The notes below the pieces were generated by a model. The model did not search any database. It was given only the letters and a program-made list of their open reading frames with translations, and was not told the origin of the DNA. From the NCBI RefSeq assembly GCF_000702305.1, contig NZ_JNLC01000016.1, positions 62,001 to 126,000 on the forward strand: DNA of 64,000 nucleotides. Reading direction: 5' to 3'. Below, piece after piece: positions 8,303 through 19,737 of this stretch (positions are counted from its first letter, which is position 1; every line of letters starts with the position of its first letter). The position numbers and the translations under genes are program-made. This DNA is from Allobosea sp. 117. Lineage in GTDB: Bacteria > Pseudomonadota > Alphaproteobacteria > Rhizobiales > Xanthobacteraceae.

Positions 8303-9007
8303 ATGCTCGGCTTCTCCACGCTTGATTACATCGCGCTCGTCGCCTTTCTCGCCGCATGGATCGCGTATCACCACCTGATGGAAGGCGTGTGGTCGACGCA
8401 GCGCACGCTGAACCGCCGCATGGACGTCTTCCGTCTCGAATGGATGCAGCGGATGCTGGCGCGCGAGAACCGCATCGTCGATGCGCAGATCATCGCCGCC
8501 CTCCAGAACGGCACCGCCTTCTTCGCCTCGACCTCGCTGCTCGCGATCGGTGCCGCGCTCGCCATCCTGCGGTCGGCGGAGGATGTGATGGCGATCTTCG
8601 CCGATATGCCCTTCGTGGAGCCACCGAACCGGACGGCGTGGGAGATGAAGACGTTCGGCATCACGGTGATCTTCGCCTATGCCTTCTTCAAATTCGCCTG
8701 GGCCTACCGGCTGTTCAACTATTCGACCATCCTGCTCGGCTCGACCCCGCCCGCAGCGCAGGCCGGCGAGCCGGAAGCCCAGCGCCACGCGCTCAGGGTC
8801 GCCCGGATGGCGACGCTGGCCGGGCGCCACTTCAACCGGGGGCAGCGGGCCTTCTTCTTCGCGATCGGCTATCTCGGCTGGTACATCAACGCCTGGGTCT
8901 TCATGGCGGCGACGACCGCGCTCTTCCTCGTCATGCTGAACCGGCAATATGGCGCCGACTCCCACTGGGTGTTCGGCGACAAGGACGCGCACGAGGCCAC
9001 GCGATGA
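8303..9007 (+). CDS. DUF599 family inner-membrane protein
   Basis: A 234-residue integral membrane protein with about four helices: LDYIALVAFLAAWIAYH at the N-terminus, FFASTSLLAIGAALAIL, FGITVIFAYAFFKFAWAYRLF and AWVFMAATTALFLVML. The motif RMLARENRIVDAQI before the second helix and HFNRGQRAFFFAIGYLGWYIN near the C-terminus match DUF599, a family without known function. Its stop overlaps the start of the DUF3253 gene (ATGA), so the two are coupled. Confidence 0.88.
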   Translation: MLGFSTLDYIALVAFLAAWIAYHHLMEGVWSTQRTLNRRMDVFRLEWMQRMLARENRIVDAQIIAALQNGTAFFASTSLLAIGAALAILRSAEDVMAIFADMPFVEPPNRTAWEMKTFGITVIFAYAFFKFAWAYRLFNYSTILLGSTPPAAQAGEPEAQRHALRVARMATLAGRHFNRGQRAFFFAIGYLGWYINAWVFMAATTALFLVMLNRQYGADSHWVFGDKDAHEATR

Positions 9008-9294
9008 CCGGCGGCTCCCGTCACGCGTCCCGCGCTTCGGCCTCGGAGGAGGAGATGGAGGCCGCGATCCTCGCGCTCGCCGCCGAGGCCGGCACCGGCC
9101 GCAGCATCGATCCTTCCGCGCCGGCCCGCCGGCTGGCGCCCGATGCGGAATGGCAGCACCTGCTGCCGCTGGTGCGGCGCGTCGCGATCCGGCTCGCGCT
9201 CGACGGGCGGCTGGTGATCTACCGGAAGGGCAAGCCGGTCGATCCGGCCGATTTCAAGGGCGTCTACCGGCTCGGCCTGCCCGGCAAGGATTAG
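9004..9294 (+). CDS. DUF3253 family protein
   Basis: 96 residues resembling DUF3253, a small winged-helix-like family: ILALAAEAGTGRSIDPSAPAR, then W-x-x-L-x-x-x-VRRVAIRLALDGRL, V-I-Y-RKGKPVDP and F-x-G-V-YRLG. The ATG overlaps the DUF599 stop codon by the ATGA arrangement. The fold suggests nucleic-acid or protein contacts, but no role is established. Its TAG overlaps the TAA of the convergent ATP12 gene by two bases. Confidence 0.8.
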   Translation: MTGGSRHASRASASEEEMEAAILALAAEAGTGRSIDPSAPARRLAPDAEWQHLLPLVRRVAIRLALDGRLVIYRKGKPVDPADFKGVYRLGLPGKD

Positions 9295-10010
9295 CCCTCA
9301 GGGCCGCCGATCTGGCGCAGCAGCGCCGCCGCGGCGCTGAAATCGCGCCACCGCGCGGCGCGGCGCTCCATCGCCTCGGCGTCCTCGCCCCACATCTCGA
9401 TCTGGACGTCCTCGTCGACATGGGCGGCCGCCCATGCCGCTTCGGGCGAAAGCAGCCCGTGCCAGACCGCCAGCGCCAGCAGCGCCGAGCCGCTGAGCGT
9501 AGTCATCAGGTTGAGCGCCGCCAGCCGCAGCGGATCGGCCGGGAGCGCCTCGTCCACGGCGGCGACGGCGGACGGCGGCTGGTCGACGAAGATGATGCCC
9601 TGCGTGAGGATGAAGCGGGCGCCGAGCGTGTCGCGCGCCCAGTCCAGGACCGGATCCCAATGCAGGGTCTGGCGGTCGACGAGCCGCTCCGGCGCCTCCG
9701 CCCGGTAGCAGAGCAGGTCGCTGCCGGCATAGCGCACGATCTCGTCGGCGACCGCGCGCGGGTCGCGCGCGACCCCGTCGAGCGCGGAATTGACGAGCCG
9801 CGTCAGCGGCATGGTCATGGGGTCGACGCGCTCGCCCTGCGCCGCCCATTCGGCGGCAAGCGCCTCGGCGGTGTCGCGGCTCGGTACGGCGACCAGATTC
9901 CGGCCCGGCGTGCGGATCGGACGCCCGTCGAGCTCGACGCGGAAGCCGCCCTCCCCGGCTGCGGCTTCGGCGCGCGTATAGAACCGCTTCGGGCGCCGGT
10001 CGTCGCTCAC
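9291..10010 (-). CDS. ATP12 family F1-ATPase assembly chaperone
   Basis: A 239-residue homologue of mitochondrial Atp12/ATPAF2, which binds the alpha subunit during F1-ATPase assembly. Visible family features: KRFYTRAEA at the start, GFRVELDGRPIRTPGRN, ALAAEWAAQGERVDPMTMPLTRLVNSALD, SDLLCYRAE-x-PERL, and the C-terminal AWAAAHVDEDVQIEMWGED-x-E. The start is a GTG at 10010 that overlaps the stop of the upstream HAD gene (GTGA), implying coupling. The HAD-ATP12 pair is standard in Hyphomicrobiales. Confidence 0.9.
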   Translation of the reverse strand: MSDDRRPKRFYTRAEAAAGEGGFRVELDGRPIRTPGRNLVAVPSRDTAEALAAEWAAQGERVDPMTMPLTRLVNSALDGVARDPRAVADEIVRYAGSDLLCYRAEAPERLVDRQTLHWDPVLDWARDTLGARFILTQGIIFVDQPPSAVAAVDEALPADPLRLAALNLMTTLSGSALLALAVWHGLLSPEAAWAAAHVDEDVQIEMWGEDAEAMERRAARWRDFSAAAALLRQIGGPEG

Positions 10011-10678
10011 GGCAGCCGCTCCCACAGCTCGTCCATGACCGGCAGCAGCGCGGTGGCGTCGTCGACCAGCCGCTCCGCGCCGGACTGCTGCAGCAGCGCG
10101 CGCGGGTGATAGCCCCAGGTCACCCCGACCGCGCGGGCGCCGGCGGCGCGGGCCATGGTCATGTCGAAGGACGTGTCGCCGATGAGGATGGTCTGTTCGG
10201 GCTCGGCGCCGACCTCCTCCATCGCGCGCAGCACCATGGCGGGATGCGGCTTGGAGGGCGCATCGTCGGCGGTCTGGATGGTGGCGAAACGGCCTTCGAG
10301 ACCGTGGTGGCGGAGCACGCTCGCCACGCCGCGCTGCGACTTGCCGGTGGCGATGCCGAGGATGACGTCGTCGCGCCCGGTGAGTCGCGCCAGCACGTCG
10401 CCGATGCCGGGAAAGAGCGGCTCGCTGAAGTCCGGCTCGGCGCGCAGGGCATGGAAGGCGTTGCGATAATGCTCGGCCAGCTCTTCGGCCGGGAATTCGG
10501 GCGCGTCGTCGCCGAGCCGGCGCATCGCCTCGACCAGCGACAAGCCGACGACGCTGAGCAGCGTCTGGCGCGGCGGCGCGGGAAGGCCGACGCCCGCGAA
10601 GGCCCGCAGCATGGCGCTGACGATGACATGCTGGCTGTCCACCAGCGTTCCGTCGCAATCAAACAGGGCCAGCTTCAC
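10007..10678 (-). CDS. HAD-IA family hydrolase, phosphoglycolate phosphatase-like
   Basis: A 223-residue haloacid-dehalogenase phosphatase. Motif I is FDCDGTLVDS with the nucleophile Asp7 and acid/base Asp9. Motif II is the Thr in IATGK, motif III the Lys of SKPHP, and motif IV LIGDTSFDM. A helical cap (about residues 15-80) puts it in subfamily IA with phosphoglycolate and pyrophosphate phosphatases; the substrate is not decided by sequence. It is the first gene of a coupled pair with ATP12. Confidence 0.88.
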   Translation of the reverse strand: MKLALFDCDGTLVDSQHVIVSAMLRAFAGVGLPAPPRQTLLSVVGLSLVEAMRRLGDDAPEFPAEELAEHYRNAFHALRAEPDFSEPLFPGIGDVLARLTGRDDVILGIATGKSQRGVASVLRHHGLEGRFATIQTADDAPSKPHPAMVLRAMEEVGAEPEQTILIGDTSFDMTMARAAGARAVGVTWGYHPRALLQQSGAERLVDDATALLPVMDELWERLP

Positions 10679-10796
10679 GAAATCCCGCCATCATCCGCTT
10701 GTCGGGACGGCCGAAGCGGTCATCCCCGGGCGCGGTCCATCGCACAGGAGGCGGCCCGCGACAATGCCGGACTGATCACGCTGGCCGGAATGGCGA

Positions 10797-10872
10797 TGGT
10801 GGGCGGTGACGGGCTCGAACCGCCGACCCTCTCGGTGTAAACGAGATGCTCTACCAACTGAGCTAACCGCCC
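10797..10872 (-). tRNA. tRNA-Val (anticodon TAC)
   Basis: Read on the minus strand the gene begins GGGCGGTTAGCTCAG and folds into the full cloverleaf. The acceptor stem is GGGCGGT/ACCGCCC, the anticodon stem TCTCG/CGAGA encloses loop TTTACAC, and the T-arm contains GGTTCGAGCC. The anticodon TAC reads Val GUA-type codons. The discriminator is A, and the CCA end is encoded at 10799-10797. Confidence 0.96.
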
Positions 10873-11181
10873 ATCGATCACGATTGCCCCGCTGGACGCG
10901 GTCGGCAGATCGGTCGAGGAAATTGCCTTTAAGCACCGCCGGGCGGTCGGGGCAAGATGGCGGTCGGCACGCTGTCGCGCAGTCGGACTATAGATCACCC
11001 CGCCGCCCGAACCGGTCGCGCCCTCTAGAGCCCTTTCCGATCAGGTGTAGTCACCTGATCGACAAGAAAGTGCTCTAACTTGGTAGGTTGGAGCATGTTC
11101 TTGTCGCGAAAGTCTCTCAACTTTCGCGGAACATGCTCTAGGGCGCGCCGGTGGGCAGAACACTGCGAGGTGGCGGCCTGA
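10873..11181. other. Intergenic region between tRNA-Val and hupB
   Basis: About 310 bp with no convincing gene. It holds the tRNA promoter region (minus strand, just above 10872) and the double inverted repeat described at 11026-11140. Confidence 0.6.
11026..11140. repeat. Tandem pair of long inverted repeats (REP-like element)
   Basis: Two adjacent hairpins. The first (11026-11077) has TAGAGC/GCTCTA ends and a perfect 10-bp core CGATCAGGTG/CACCTGATCG around TAGT. The second (11091-11140) has GAGCATGTTC/GAACATGCTC-type arms with an inner CGCGAAAG/CTTTCGCG. Both share the 'AGAGC...GCTCTA' outer sequence. Elements with AGAGCATGTT and TTTCGCG arms recur in intergenic DNA of several Hyphomicrobiales, so this is best seen as a dispersed palindromic repeat. 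It lies 40 bp past the hupB stop. Confidence 0.75.
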
Positions 11182-11460
11182 TCAGCCGTTGACCACGTCC
11201 TTGAGGCCCTTGCCGGGCGTGAACTTCGGCGCCTTGGAGGCATTGATCTTCACGGGCTTGCCGGTGCGCGGGTTGCGACCTTCGCGAGCAGCGCGCTTGA
11301 CGACCGAGAAGCTGCCGAAGCCGATGAGCTTCACTTCCTCGCCGGCCTTCAGGGAGGCGGCAATGGCGTCGAAGGTCGCGTCCACGGCAGCCGCGGCAGC
11401 CGCCTTGGTCAGTTTGGCCTGCTCGGCCACGGCAGCGACGAGTTCGTTTTTCGTGGTCAT
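11182..11460 (-). CDS. hupB: HU family DNA-binding protein
   Basis: A 92-residue histone-like protein that bends and compacts DNA. TTKNELVAAVAEQ at the start, the hinge GFGSFSVVKRAAREGRNPRTG and the arm GKPVKINASKAPKF match HU exactly. The start at 11460 was chosen from AAGGA about 10 nt upstream and from the family N-terminus. In related genomes hupB directly follows lon; here an oppositely oriented PAS-GGDEF gene separates them, so hupB must have its own promoter in the AT-rich region 11461-11640. Confidence 0.95.
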   Translation of the reverse strand: MTTKNELVAAVAEQAKLTKAAAAAAVDATFDAIAASLKAGEEVKLIGFGSFSVVKRAAREGRNPRTGKPVKINASKAPKFTPGKGLKDVVNG

Positions 11461-11786
11461 GAGACCGATCCTTCTCTCTTTGCACAAGAATCGTCGGTGG
11501 AGTGCACCAACGACGGGCGGGAAGCTTCATCCAAATTGCGGCGATTGCAAGCATGAGCGCCCGAAAACCCGCACAAATAAACGGTTTTCACGCTAGAGGA
11601 GGTTATTTCATACCACAAATGACGCTGCGTCAAATCGCCTTCAAATTAGGCGTGGGCCGATATCCCGGCTTCGGGCACCCGCGCCACCGCGTTCCGGCGG
11701 CAAGTTTGATGAAGATCCGGCGACGAAACCGGAAGTTTCAATTCAAATTCGTACAAAATTAGAAATTTCTGATCGATCATGCCGTC
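11461..11786. other. AT-richer divergent promoter region, hupB / PAS-GGDEF
   Basis: About 325 bp between divergent genes, visibly lower in GC (for example 11570-11660 and 11720-11775). It should contain the hupB promoter and the diguanylate cyclase promoter. An AGGAGG at 11597-11602 is not well placed before any convincing gene. I see no structured RNA. Confidence 0.55.
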
Positions 11787-12740
11787 ATGATCATGAGCGA
11801 GTACATCCCTCCCGATGCCTTGCGCTCCATGCTGCTCGGCATGTTCGAATTCTCGCCGATCCCGATGGCGATCACCACCGCAGGAACGGACACTTCCCGC
11901 TATGTCAAAGTCAACTCGGCCTATCTGAAGCTGATCGGCCGGAGCTGGGAGGAGATCGCCGGACGGGCGATCGTCGACCACGGCGCGGCCATCGACGACG
12001 ACAGCCGCCAGCGCCGTCTCCGGCTGCTCGAAGAGGTCGGCCACTACATGCTGGAGGAGGTCAGTCTCCGGCACACGCAGAACGGGATCATCCCGACGCT
12101 GATCTCGGCCCAGCGCTCGGTGATCGACGGCTGCGCCTACGACATCGAGATCATCTTCGACATCTCCTCCCGGGTGATGATGCAGAAGGAACTCGAGCGC
12201 CACCTGACCACGGCGGCGATGACCGATGCGCTGACCCGGCTGCCCAACCGGGCGCATTTCGACAACTATTTCCAAGAGGCGGTGGCGAATGCGCGCGCCG
12301 CGGATCGAACGGTCGCCCTCGCCTTCCTCGACCTCAACGGGTTCAAGTCGGTCAACGACCGGTTCGGCCATGCGATCGGCGATCAGGTGCTCAGCAAGAT
12401 CGCCGAGCGCCTGCGCGCACGCTGCCGTCCCACGGACTTCGTCGCACGCCTCGGCGGCGACGAGTTCGCCATCGTCTATCATGTCGCCAGCGCGGATGCC
12501 GGACGTCTGGCCGCGCGCCTGCGCAGCTCGCTGAAGGAGGCTTTCGCTCCGATCGGCATGGAGGGCGTGGAGTTCGAGATCGGCGCCGCCGTCGGGCTCG
12601 CCTTCCTGTCCTCGGCGGCCGACACCGCGCTGTCGTTGCTGAAGTTGGCCGACCGGGAAATGTACCGGGCCAAGGCCTCCGGCGAGCGGGTCGCCATCCG
12701 CGTCGCCCACCCCAACGGGTCGGTCGCCCTGGCGGGTTAG
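11787..12740 (+). CDS. PAS-GGDEF diguanylate cyclase
   Basis: 317 residues. The first ~130 form a PAS-like sensor (FEFSPIPMAITTAG, YVKVNSAYLKLIGRSWEEIAGR). A GGDEF domain follows with the intact active site ARLGGDEFAIV and the product-inhibition site RPTD five residues upstream, so it should make cyclic-di-GMP and be feedback-inhibited. No membrane segment is visible, so it is cytoplasmic. The start could be 11787 or the ATG at 11793; neither has a clear Shine-Dalgarno. It sits on the opposite strand between lon and hupB, interrupting an otherwise conserved order. Confidence 0.9.
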   Translation: MIMSEYIPPDALRSMLLGMFEFSPIPMAITTAGTDTSRYVKVNSAYLKLIGRSWEEIAGRAIVDHGAAIDDDSRQRRLRLLEEVGHYMLEEVSLRHTQNGIIPTLISAQRSVIDGCAYDIEIIFDISSRVMMQKELERHLTTAAMTDALTRLPNRAHFDNYFQEAVANARAADRTVALAFLDLNGFKSVNDRFGHAIGDQVLSKIAERLRARCRPTDFVARLGGDEFAIVYHVASADAGRLAARLRSSLKEAFAPIGMEGVEFEIGAAVGLAFLSSAADTALSLLKLADREMYRAKASGERVAIRVAHPNGSVALAG

Positions 12741-12766
12741 AACCCCTTTCGCACCCTCGGCGCAAA

Positions 12767-12805
12767 AGAAAACCGGCGGCACCTGTCCGATGCCGCCGGC
12801 TTTTT
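12767..12805. terminator. Bidirectional intrinsic terminator
   Basis: The stem ACCGGCGGCA / TGCCGCCGGC(T) with a 9-nt loop is flanked by AAAAGAAAA on the left and TTTTTC on the right. It lies between the convergent PAS-GGDEF and lon genes and can serve both. Confidence 0.85.
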
Positions 12806-12821
12806 CGTTGCAGGCCTGCCG

Positions 12822-15269
<2,448 letters not shown>

Positions 15270-15478
15270 GGCTCTTTCCTTTCAGTTGGCGCGCGGTCGG
15301 TCCAACGCGCGCGCGTCAGCATCCACCGTGCCGCAGAACGGCCGGAACGCAAATGAAAATCGCTGTGCGGAAGCGCGGGGAGACCCCGCGACGGACACGT
15401 CGATATGGTCGATTGACCAGCGTTGGCAGTGAGATGGATATGCCGCCCATCCCCGTCAAGAGGACGGTGGACAAGGCC

Positions 15479-15500
15479 GGCCGGGTCGACGAACCCGGCC
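15479..15500 (-). terminator. Possible terminator hairpin after clpX
   Basis: An 8-bp GC-rich stem GGCCGGGT/ACCCGGCC around a 6-nt loop sits about 20-40 nt past the clpX stop, within the 252-bp clpX-lon gap. There is no clear T run, so it may be a Rho-dependent end or simply a stem-loop. Nothing else stands out in this gap. Confidence 0.35.
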
Positions 15501-15521
15501 GTGTCAGTGATGGGCGAGGCG

Positions 15522-16790
15522 TCAGGCACTCGCACCCGCATCGCCGGCGGCGCGGTCCGCGTAGATGTAGAGCGGACGCGCGTTCTGCTCGACGACCTCC
15601 TTGGAGATGACCACCTCCTCGACCCCTTCGAGGCCGGGAAGATCGAACATCGTGTCGAGGAGGATGCCCTCCATGATGGAGCGCAGGCCGCGCGCGCCGG
15701 TCTTGCGCTCGATCGCCTTGCGGGCGATGGCGCCGAGCGCCTCCTCGTGGATGGTGAGGTCCACGTTCTCCATCTCGAACAGGCGCTGATACTGCTTCAC
15801 CAGCGCGTTCTTGGGCTCGGCGAGGATCTTCTTCAGCGCCGCCTCGTCGAGGTCCTCGAGCGTGGCGATGACCGGCAGACGGCCGATGAACTCGGGGATC
15901 AGGCCGTACTTCAGCAGGTCCTCCGGCTCGACCTCGCGGAACACCTCGCCCGGGCGCCGCTCGTCGGGCGCCGCCACGACCGCGCCGAAGCCGATCGAGG
16001 TGCCCTTGCCGCGCGAGGAGATGATCTTGTCGAGCCCGGCGAAGGCGCCGCCGCAGATGAACAGGATGTTGGTGGTGTCCACCTGCAGGAACTCCTGCTG
16101 GGGATGCTTGCGCCCGCCCTGCGGCGGCACGGAAGCCACCGTGCCTTCCATGATCTTCAGCAGCGCCTGCTGGACGCCCTCGCCCGACACGTCGCGGGTG
16201 ATGGAGGGGTTGTCCGACTTGCGGCTGATCTTGTCGATCTCGTCGATGTAGACGATGCCGCGCTGGGCCCGCTCGACATTGTAGTCGGCCGACTGCAGCA
16301 GCTTGAGGATGATGTTCTCGACATCCTCGCCGACATAGCCCGCCTCGGTGAGCGTCGTCGCATCCGCCATGGTGAAGGGCACGTCGAGGATGCGGGCGAG
16401 CGTCTGCGCGAGCAGCGTCTTGCCCGAACCGGTCGGCCCGATCAGCAGGATGTTGGACTTCGCCAGCTCGACGTCGCTGTGCTTCGTCGCGTGGTTCAGT
16501 CGCTTATAGTGATTGTGCACCGCAACCGACAGCACGCGCTTGGCATGGAACTGGCCGATCACGTAGTCGTCCAGGACCTTGCAGATCTCCTTCGGCGTCG
16601 GGATGCCGTCGCGCGACTTGACCAGCGAGGACTTGTTCTCCTCGCGGATGATATCCATGCACAATTCGACGCATTCATCGCAGATGAACACGGTCGGTCC
16701 GGCAATGAGCTTCCGGACCTCGTGCTGGCTCTTGCCGCAGAACGAGCAATAGAGGGTATTCTTGCTGTCGCTGCCGCCAACCTTGCTCAT
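15522..16790 (-). CDS. clpX: ATP-dependent Clp protease ATP-binding subunit ClpX
   Basis: The 422-residue AAA+ unfoldase that feeds substrates to ClpP. The N-terminal zinc-binding domain shows C-x2-C...C-x2-C (LYCSFCGKS ... [10 protein letters not shown]). Walker A is [15 protein letters not shown], Walker B is [10 protein letters not shown], and IGF (TSIGFGAVV) is the ClpP-docking loop. Length and start match the family. clpP is upstream across a 360-bp gap on the same strand. Confidence 0.98.
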   Translation of the reverse strand: MSKVGGSDSKNTLYCSFCGKSQHEVRKLIAGPTVFICDECVELCMDIIREENKSSLVKSRDGIPTPKEICKVLDDYVIGQFHAKRVLSVAVHNHYKRLNHATKHSDVELAKSNILLIGPTGSGKTLLAQTLARILDVPFTMADATTLTEAGYVGEDVENIILKLLQSADYNVERAQRGIVYIDEIDKISRKSDNPSITRDVSGEGVQQALLKIMEGTVASVPPQGGRKHPQQEFLQVDTTNILFICGGAFAGLDKIISSRGKGTSIGFGAVVAAPDERRPGEVFREVEPEDLLKYGLIPEFIGRLPVIATLEDLDEAALKKILAEPKNALVKQYQRLFEMENVDLTIHEEALGAIARKAIERKTGARGLRSIMEGILLDTMFDLPGLEGVEEVVISKEVVEQNARPLYIYADRAAGDAGASA

Positions 16791-17177
16791 GCGTCTCTCC
16801 GTCCGCTCGGCGCGCCGAGCCGCCTAAACGCCGCCCGCACCCGCCTCAGTCACGCGGGCCGCCGCGGGCCTCCGGCTGGGAGAAGCGCGACGGCACCAAA
16901 GGGCCGTCAGAAGAAGCAACCCGGGAGTCGAACCGTGCCGGCCTAGCCAAGCATGCTACGAACGGCTCGATCAAGAAGACACTAACGCCGTCCCCTCGCT
17001 TTTCACGAAGCCCGGCGGTGTCCTGTCAACACCCTGTCACACCTCCTGCCGATAGATTCACCTGCCGACATGCAAGCGCGATACCGCACCGCACGCAAGT
17101 GCGACCCGGACGCGTGCCGCCGTCGGCCATCATATAGGCAGTGTGCGTGTCTTTCGAAACACGCAGGCCGTGCGTCC
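16791..17177 (-). other. clpP-clpX intergenic region
   Basis: About 385 bp between clpP and clpX. It contains a weak stem-loop just after clpP (GCGTGT/ACACGC, 17145-17164) and presumably a clpX promoter. I see no gene. The length suggests clpX is transcribed separately from clpP. Confidence 0.5.
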
Positions 17178-17813
17178 TCAGGACTTGCTCGCCGCGTCTT
17201 CCGACGGACGCTTGTCGATGACGTTATCGATCAATCCGAAGGATTTGGCGGCATCCGAGGTGAGGAAATTGTCGCGCTCCAGCGCGTCCTCGACCGCCTT
17301 CAGCGTCTGGCCGGTATGCTTCACATAGATTTCATTCAGCCGCTTCTTCAGGCTGAGGATCTCCTGCGCGTGCAGCATGATGTCCGTCACCTGGCCCTGG
17401 AAGCCGCCGGACGGCTGGTGCACCATGATTCGGGCGTTCGGCAGGGCGAAGCGCATGCCCGCCTCGCCGGCGGTCAGCAGCAGCGAGCCCATCGAGGCCG
17501 CCTGGCCGATGCACAGCGTCGACACCGCCGGCTTGATGAACTGCATGGTGTCGTAGATCGCGAGCCCCGACGTCACCACCCCGCCCGGCGAGTTGATGTA
17601 CATCGAGATTTCCTTCTTCGGGTTCTCCGCCTCGAGGAACAGCAGTTGCGCGACCATCAGGGTCGACATGTTGTCCTCGACCGGCCCGGTCAGGAAGATG
17701 ATGCGCTCCTTCAGAAGGCGCGAATAGATGTCGTAGGAGCGCTCGCCCCGGTTGGTCTGCTCGACCACCATCGGGACGAGGTAGTTCATATAGGTGTCGA
17801 TCGGGTCACGCAT
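17178..17813 (-). CDS. clpP: ATP-dependent Clp protease proteolytic subunit ClpP
   Basis: The 211-residue serine peptidase forming the double-ring chamber used by ClpX and ClpA. The catalytic triad is visible as Ser107 (GQAASMGS), His132 ([10 protein letters not shown]) and Asp181 (ERDNFLT). YINSPGG, which forms the oxyanion region, is intact. It lies directly downstream of tig in the usual order tig-clpP-clpX. Confidence 0.98.
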   Translation of the reverse strand: MRDPIDTYMNYLVPMVVEQTNRGERSYDIYSRLLKERIIFLTGPVEDNMSTLMVAQLLFLEAENPKKEISMYINSPGGVVTSGLAIYDTMQFIKPAVSTLCIGQAASMGSLLLTAGEAGMRFALPNARIMVHQPSGGFQGQVTDIMLHAQEILSLKKRLNEIYVKHTGQTLKAVEDALERDNFLTSDAAKSFGLIDNVIDKRPSEDAASKS

Positions 17814-17918
17814 CTAACGATCCTCGGCGGCAGAGACCCCTGACGGAGCCTCCCCGCGAATCCAAATCCCGCGCCCACAATAATGGGAAAGCGCGCCCCT
17901 ACCAGCCCGGACGGACAA

Positions 17919-17939
17919 CGGACCGCAGCCTGCGGTCCG
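17919..17939 (-). terminator. Terminator-like hairpin after tig
   Basis: A 9-bp perfect stem CGGACCGCA/TGCGGTCCG with a 3-nt loop lies 15-35 nt past the tig stop. On the minus strand it is followed by TTGTCC rather than a pure T run, so termination may be partial with some read-through to clpP. Confidence 0.5.
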
Positions 17940-17953
17940 CCCTCCTGAAACCA

Positions 17954-19300
17954 TCACGCCTTGGCATCGTCCTCGGCGTAGAGCTCCTCGCGGGTGACCG
18001 GCTTCTCCGTCACCTTGGCGAGCTCCAGCAGATAGTCGATGACCTTCTCCTCGAAGATCGGCGCGCGCAGGCTGGCAAGCGCCTGCGGGTTGCTGCGGTA
18101 GAATTCCCAGACCTGCTGCTCCTGGCCGGGGAACTGGCGGGCACGCTCGACGACGGCGCGGGTCACCTCGTCGTCGCTGACCTGGATGTTGTTCTTCTCG
18201 CCGATTTCCGCAAGGACCAGGCCGAGACGCACGCGCCGCTCGGCGATCTTGCGATAGTCCTCGCGCGCCGCCTCCTCGGTCGTCCCCTCGTCCTCGAAGG
18301 TCTTGTTCTGGGCGGTCATCTCCTGCTGCACCGAGCCCCAGATGCCGTCGAACTCCTGCGCCGCAAGGGTCGGGGGCACCTCGAACTGGTGCTGGGCGTC
18401 GATCGCGTCGAGCAGGGTGCGCTTCACTTTGGCGCGGCTCGCCGCGTTGTGCTCCTGCGCGATGCGGCTCTTCACCTGCTCCTTGAGCTTCTCAAGGCTC
18501 TCCATGCCGAGCGTCTTGGCGAACTCGTCGTCGATCGCGAGCTCGCCCGGAGCCTCGATGGTCTTGGCGGTGACCTCGAAGGAGGCCTCCTTGCCGGCGA
18601 GCTGAGCGGCGGCATAGTTCGTCGGGAAGGTCACGTTCACGGTGCGGGTCTCACCCGCCGCGAGGCCGACCAGTTGTTCCTCGAAGCCGGGGATGAAGCT
18701 GTTGGAGCCGAGCACCACCGGGATGTCCTCGGCGCTGCCGCCCTCGAACTTCTCGCCGTCCATGGTGCCGACGAAGGAGACGGTGACGCGGTCGCCGTTC
18801 TCGGCCTTGCCGTCCTTGGGAGCGAAAGGCCGGTTGCCGTCGGCGATGCGCTGCACCGCCTCGTCGACCTCGGCGTCGGTGACCGCGAGCACCGGCTTCT
18901 CGACCGCGATGCTCTTGAAGTCGCCGAGCGCGATCGCCGGCAGGACCTCGATGCCCACGGTATAGGCGAGGTCGGCCTTGCCCTCGATGACTTCCTTCAC
19001 CGCGTTCTCGTCCTGCGGCAGCTCGACCTTGGGCTGCATGGCAAGCTTGAAGCCGCGCTCCTCGACGATCTGGCCGTTGGCCTCGTTCACCGCCTGGTCG
19101 ATCACCTCGGCGAGCACCGACTTGCCGTAGAGGCGCTTCAGATGGGCGACCGGCACCTTGCCGGGGCGGAAGCCGTTGATCTTCACGCGATCCTTCAGCT
19201 CGGCCAGCCGCGCATTCGCCTTCGCGTCGAGTTCGGCAGCGGGAAGCACCACGCGATATTCGCGCTTCAGTCCTTCGGCGAGAGTCTCGGTGACCTGCAT
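17954..19300 (-). CDS. tig: Trigger factor (ribosome-associated chaperone and prolyl isomerase)
   Basis: A 448-residue ribosome-associated folding factor. The N-terminal ribosome-binding domain contains the signature GFRPGKVP (residues ~43-50). A central FKBP-type isomerase domain begins around [20 protein letters not shown], and the helical C-terminal chaperone domain follows. The length is typical for alphaproteobacteria, and the Lys/Asp/Glu-rich tail [11 protein letters not shown] is common there. It is the first gene of the tig-clpP-clpX-lon series. Confidence 0.97.
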   Translation of the reverse strand: MQVTETLAEGLKREYRVVLPAAELDAKANARLAELKDRVKINGFRPGKVPVAHLKRLYGKSVLAEVIDQAVNEANGQIVEERGFKLAMQPKVELPQDENAVKEVIEGKADLAYTVGIEVLPAIALGDFKSIAVEKPVLAVTDAEVDEAVQRIADGNRPFAPKDGKAENGDRVTVSFVGTMDGEKFEGGSAEDIPVVLGSNSFIPGFEEQLVGLAAGETRTVNVTFPTNYAAAQLAGKEASFEVTAKTIEAPGELAIDDEFAKTLGMESLEKLKEQVKSRIAQEHNAASRAKVKRTLLDAIDAQHQFEVPPTLAAQEFDGIWGSVQQEMTAQNKTFEDEGTTEEAAREDYRKIAERRVRLGLVLAEIGEKNNIQVSDDEVTRAVVERARQFPGQEQQVWEFYRSNPQALASLRAPIFEEKVIDYLLELAKVTEKPVTREELYAEDDAKA

Positions 19301-19434
19301 CGGTATCGGCCTTCGTCTTGGCGCCGTCTGGGGCGGCTTCGTTCACATGCGTTTGCGAGGGCCGCCACCGCTCGCGCGGGGTAACCCTCGATGATCCGGG
19401 TTCCATCGGCCGACGCCAAAGCGGGAGGAATATC

Positions 19435-19519
19435 TGGTGCGGGCGGAGGGTTTCGAACCCCCACGACTTTCGTCACGGGAACCTAAATCCCGCGCGTCTA
19501 CCAGTTCCGCCACGCCCGC
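19435..19519 (-). tRNA. tRNA-Leu (anticodon TAG)
   Basis: Minus-strand gene beginning GCGGGCGTGGCGGAACTGG, with the long variable arm expected of class II tRNAs. The anticodon stem GGGA/TCCC region encloses loop TTTAGGT, giving anticodon TAG for leucine CUN codons. The T-arm GGGTTCGAAACCC and acceptor 3' side CCGCCCGC are followed by discriminator A and an encoded CCA at 19437-19435. Confidence 0.96.
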
Positions 19520-19737
19520 GGACGCGCCAGGACCGAGGCATCAGCTTGTCGCCCTGGCCCACGGACGCGCGCACTCGAAAGGTGCCGCCAGCCGGGTGCG
19601 GGCTTATAGCACGGCGTCACGGCGGCGCCAGCCCAAAATGCGGTGAGCGCTTTCGCTGCGTCAGGCGCCGCATCAATCGGCCGTCCGACCGCGTCATCGA
19701 CCTTGCGGGCGCCGCACTCCGGGTCAAGATAGCGTCG

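Noticed and set aside
11596-11762. A short plus-strand frame after AGGAGG in the hupB upstream region
   Set aside because: The Shine-Dalgarno-like sequence is about 15 nt from the ATG, and the product is a basic low-complexity peptide without recognisable features.
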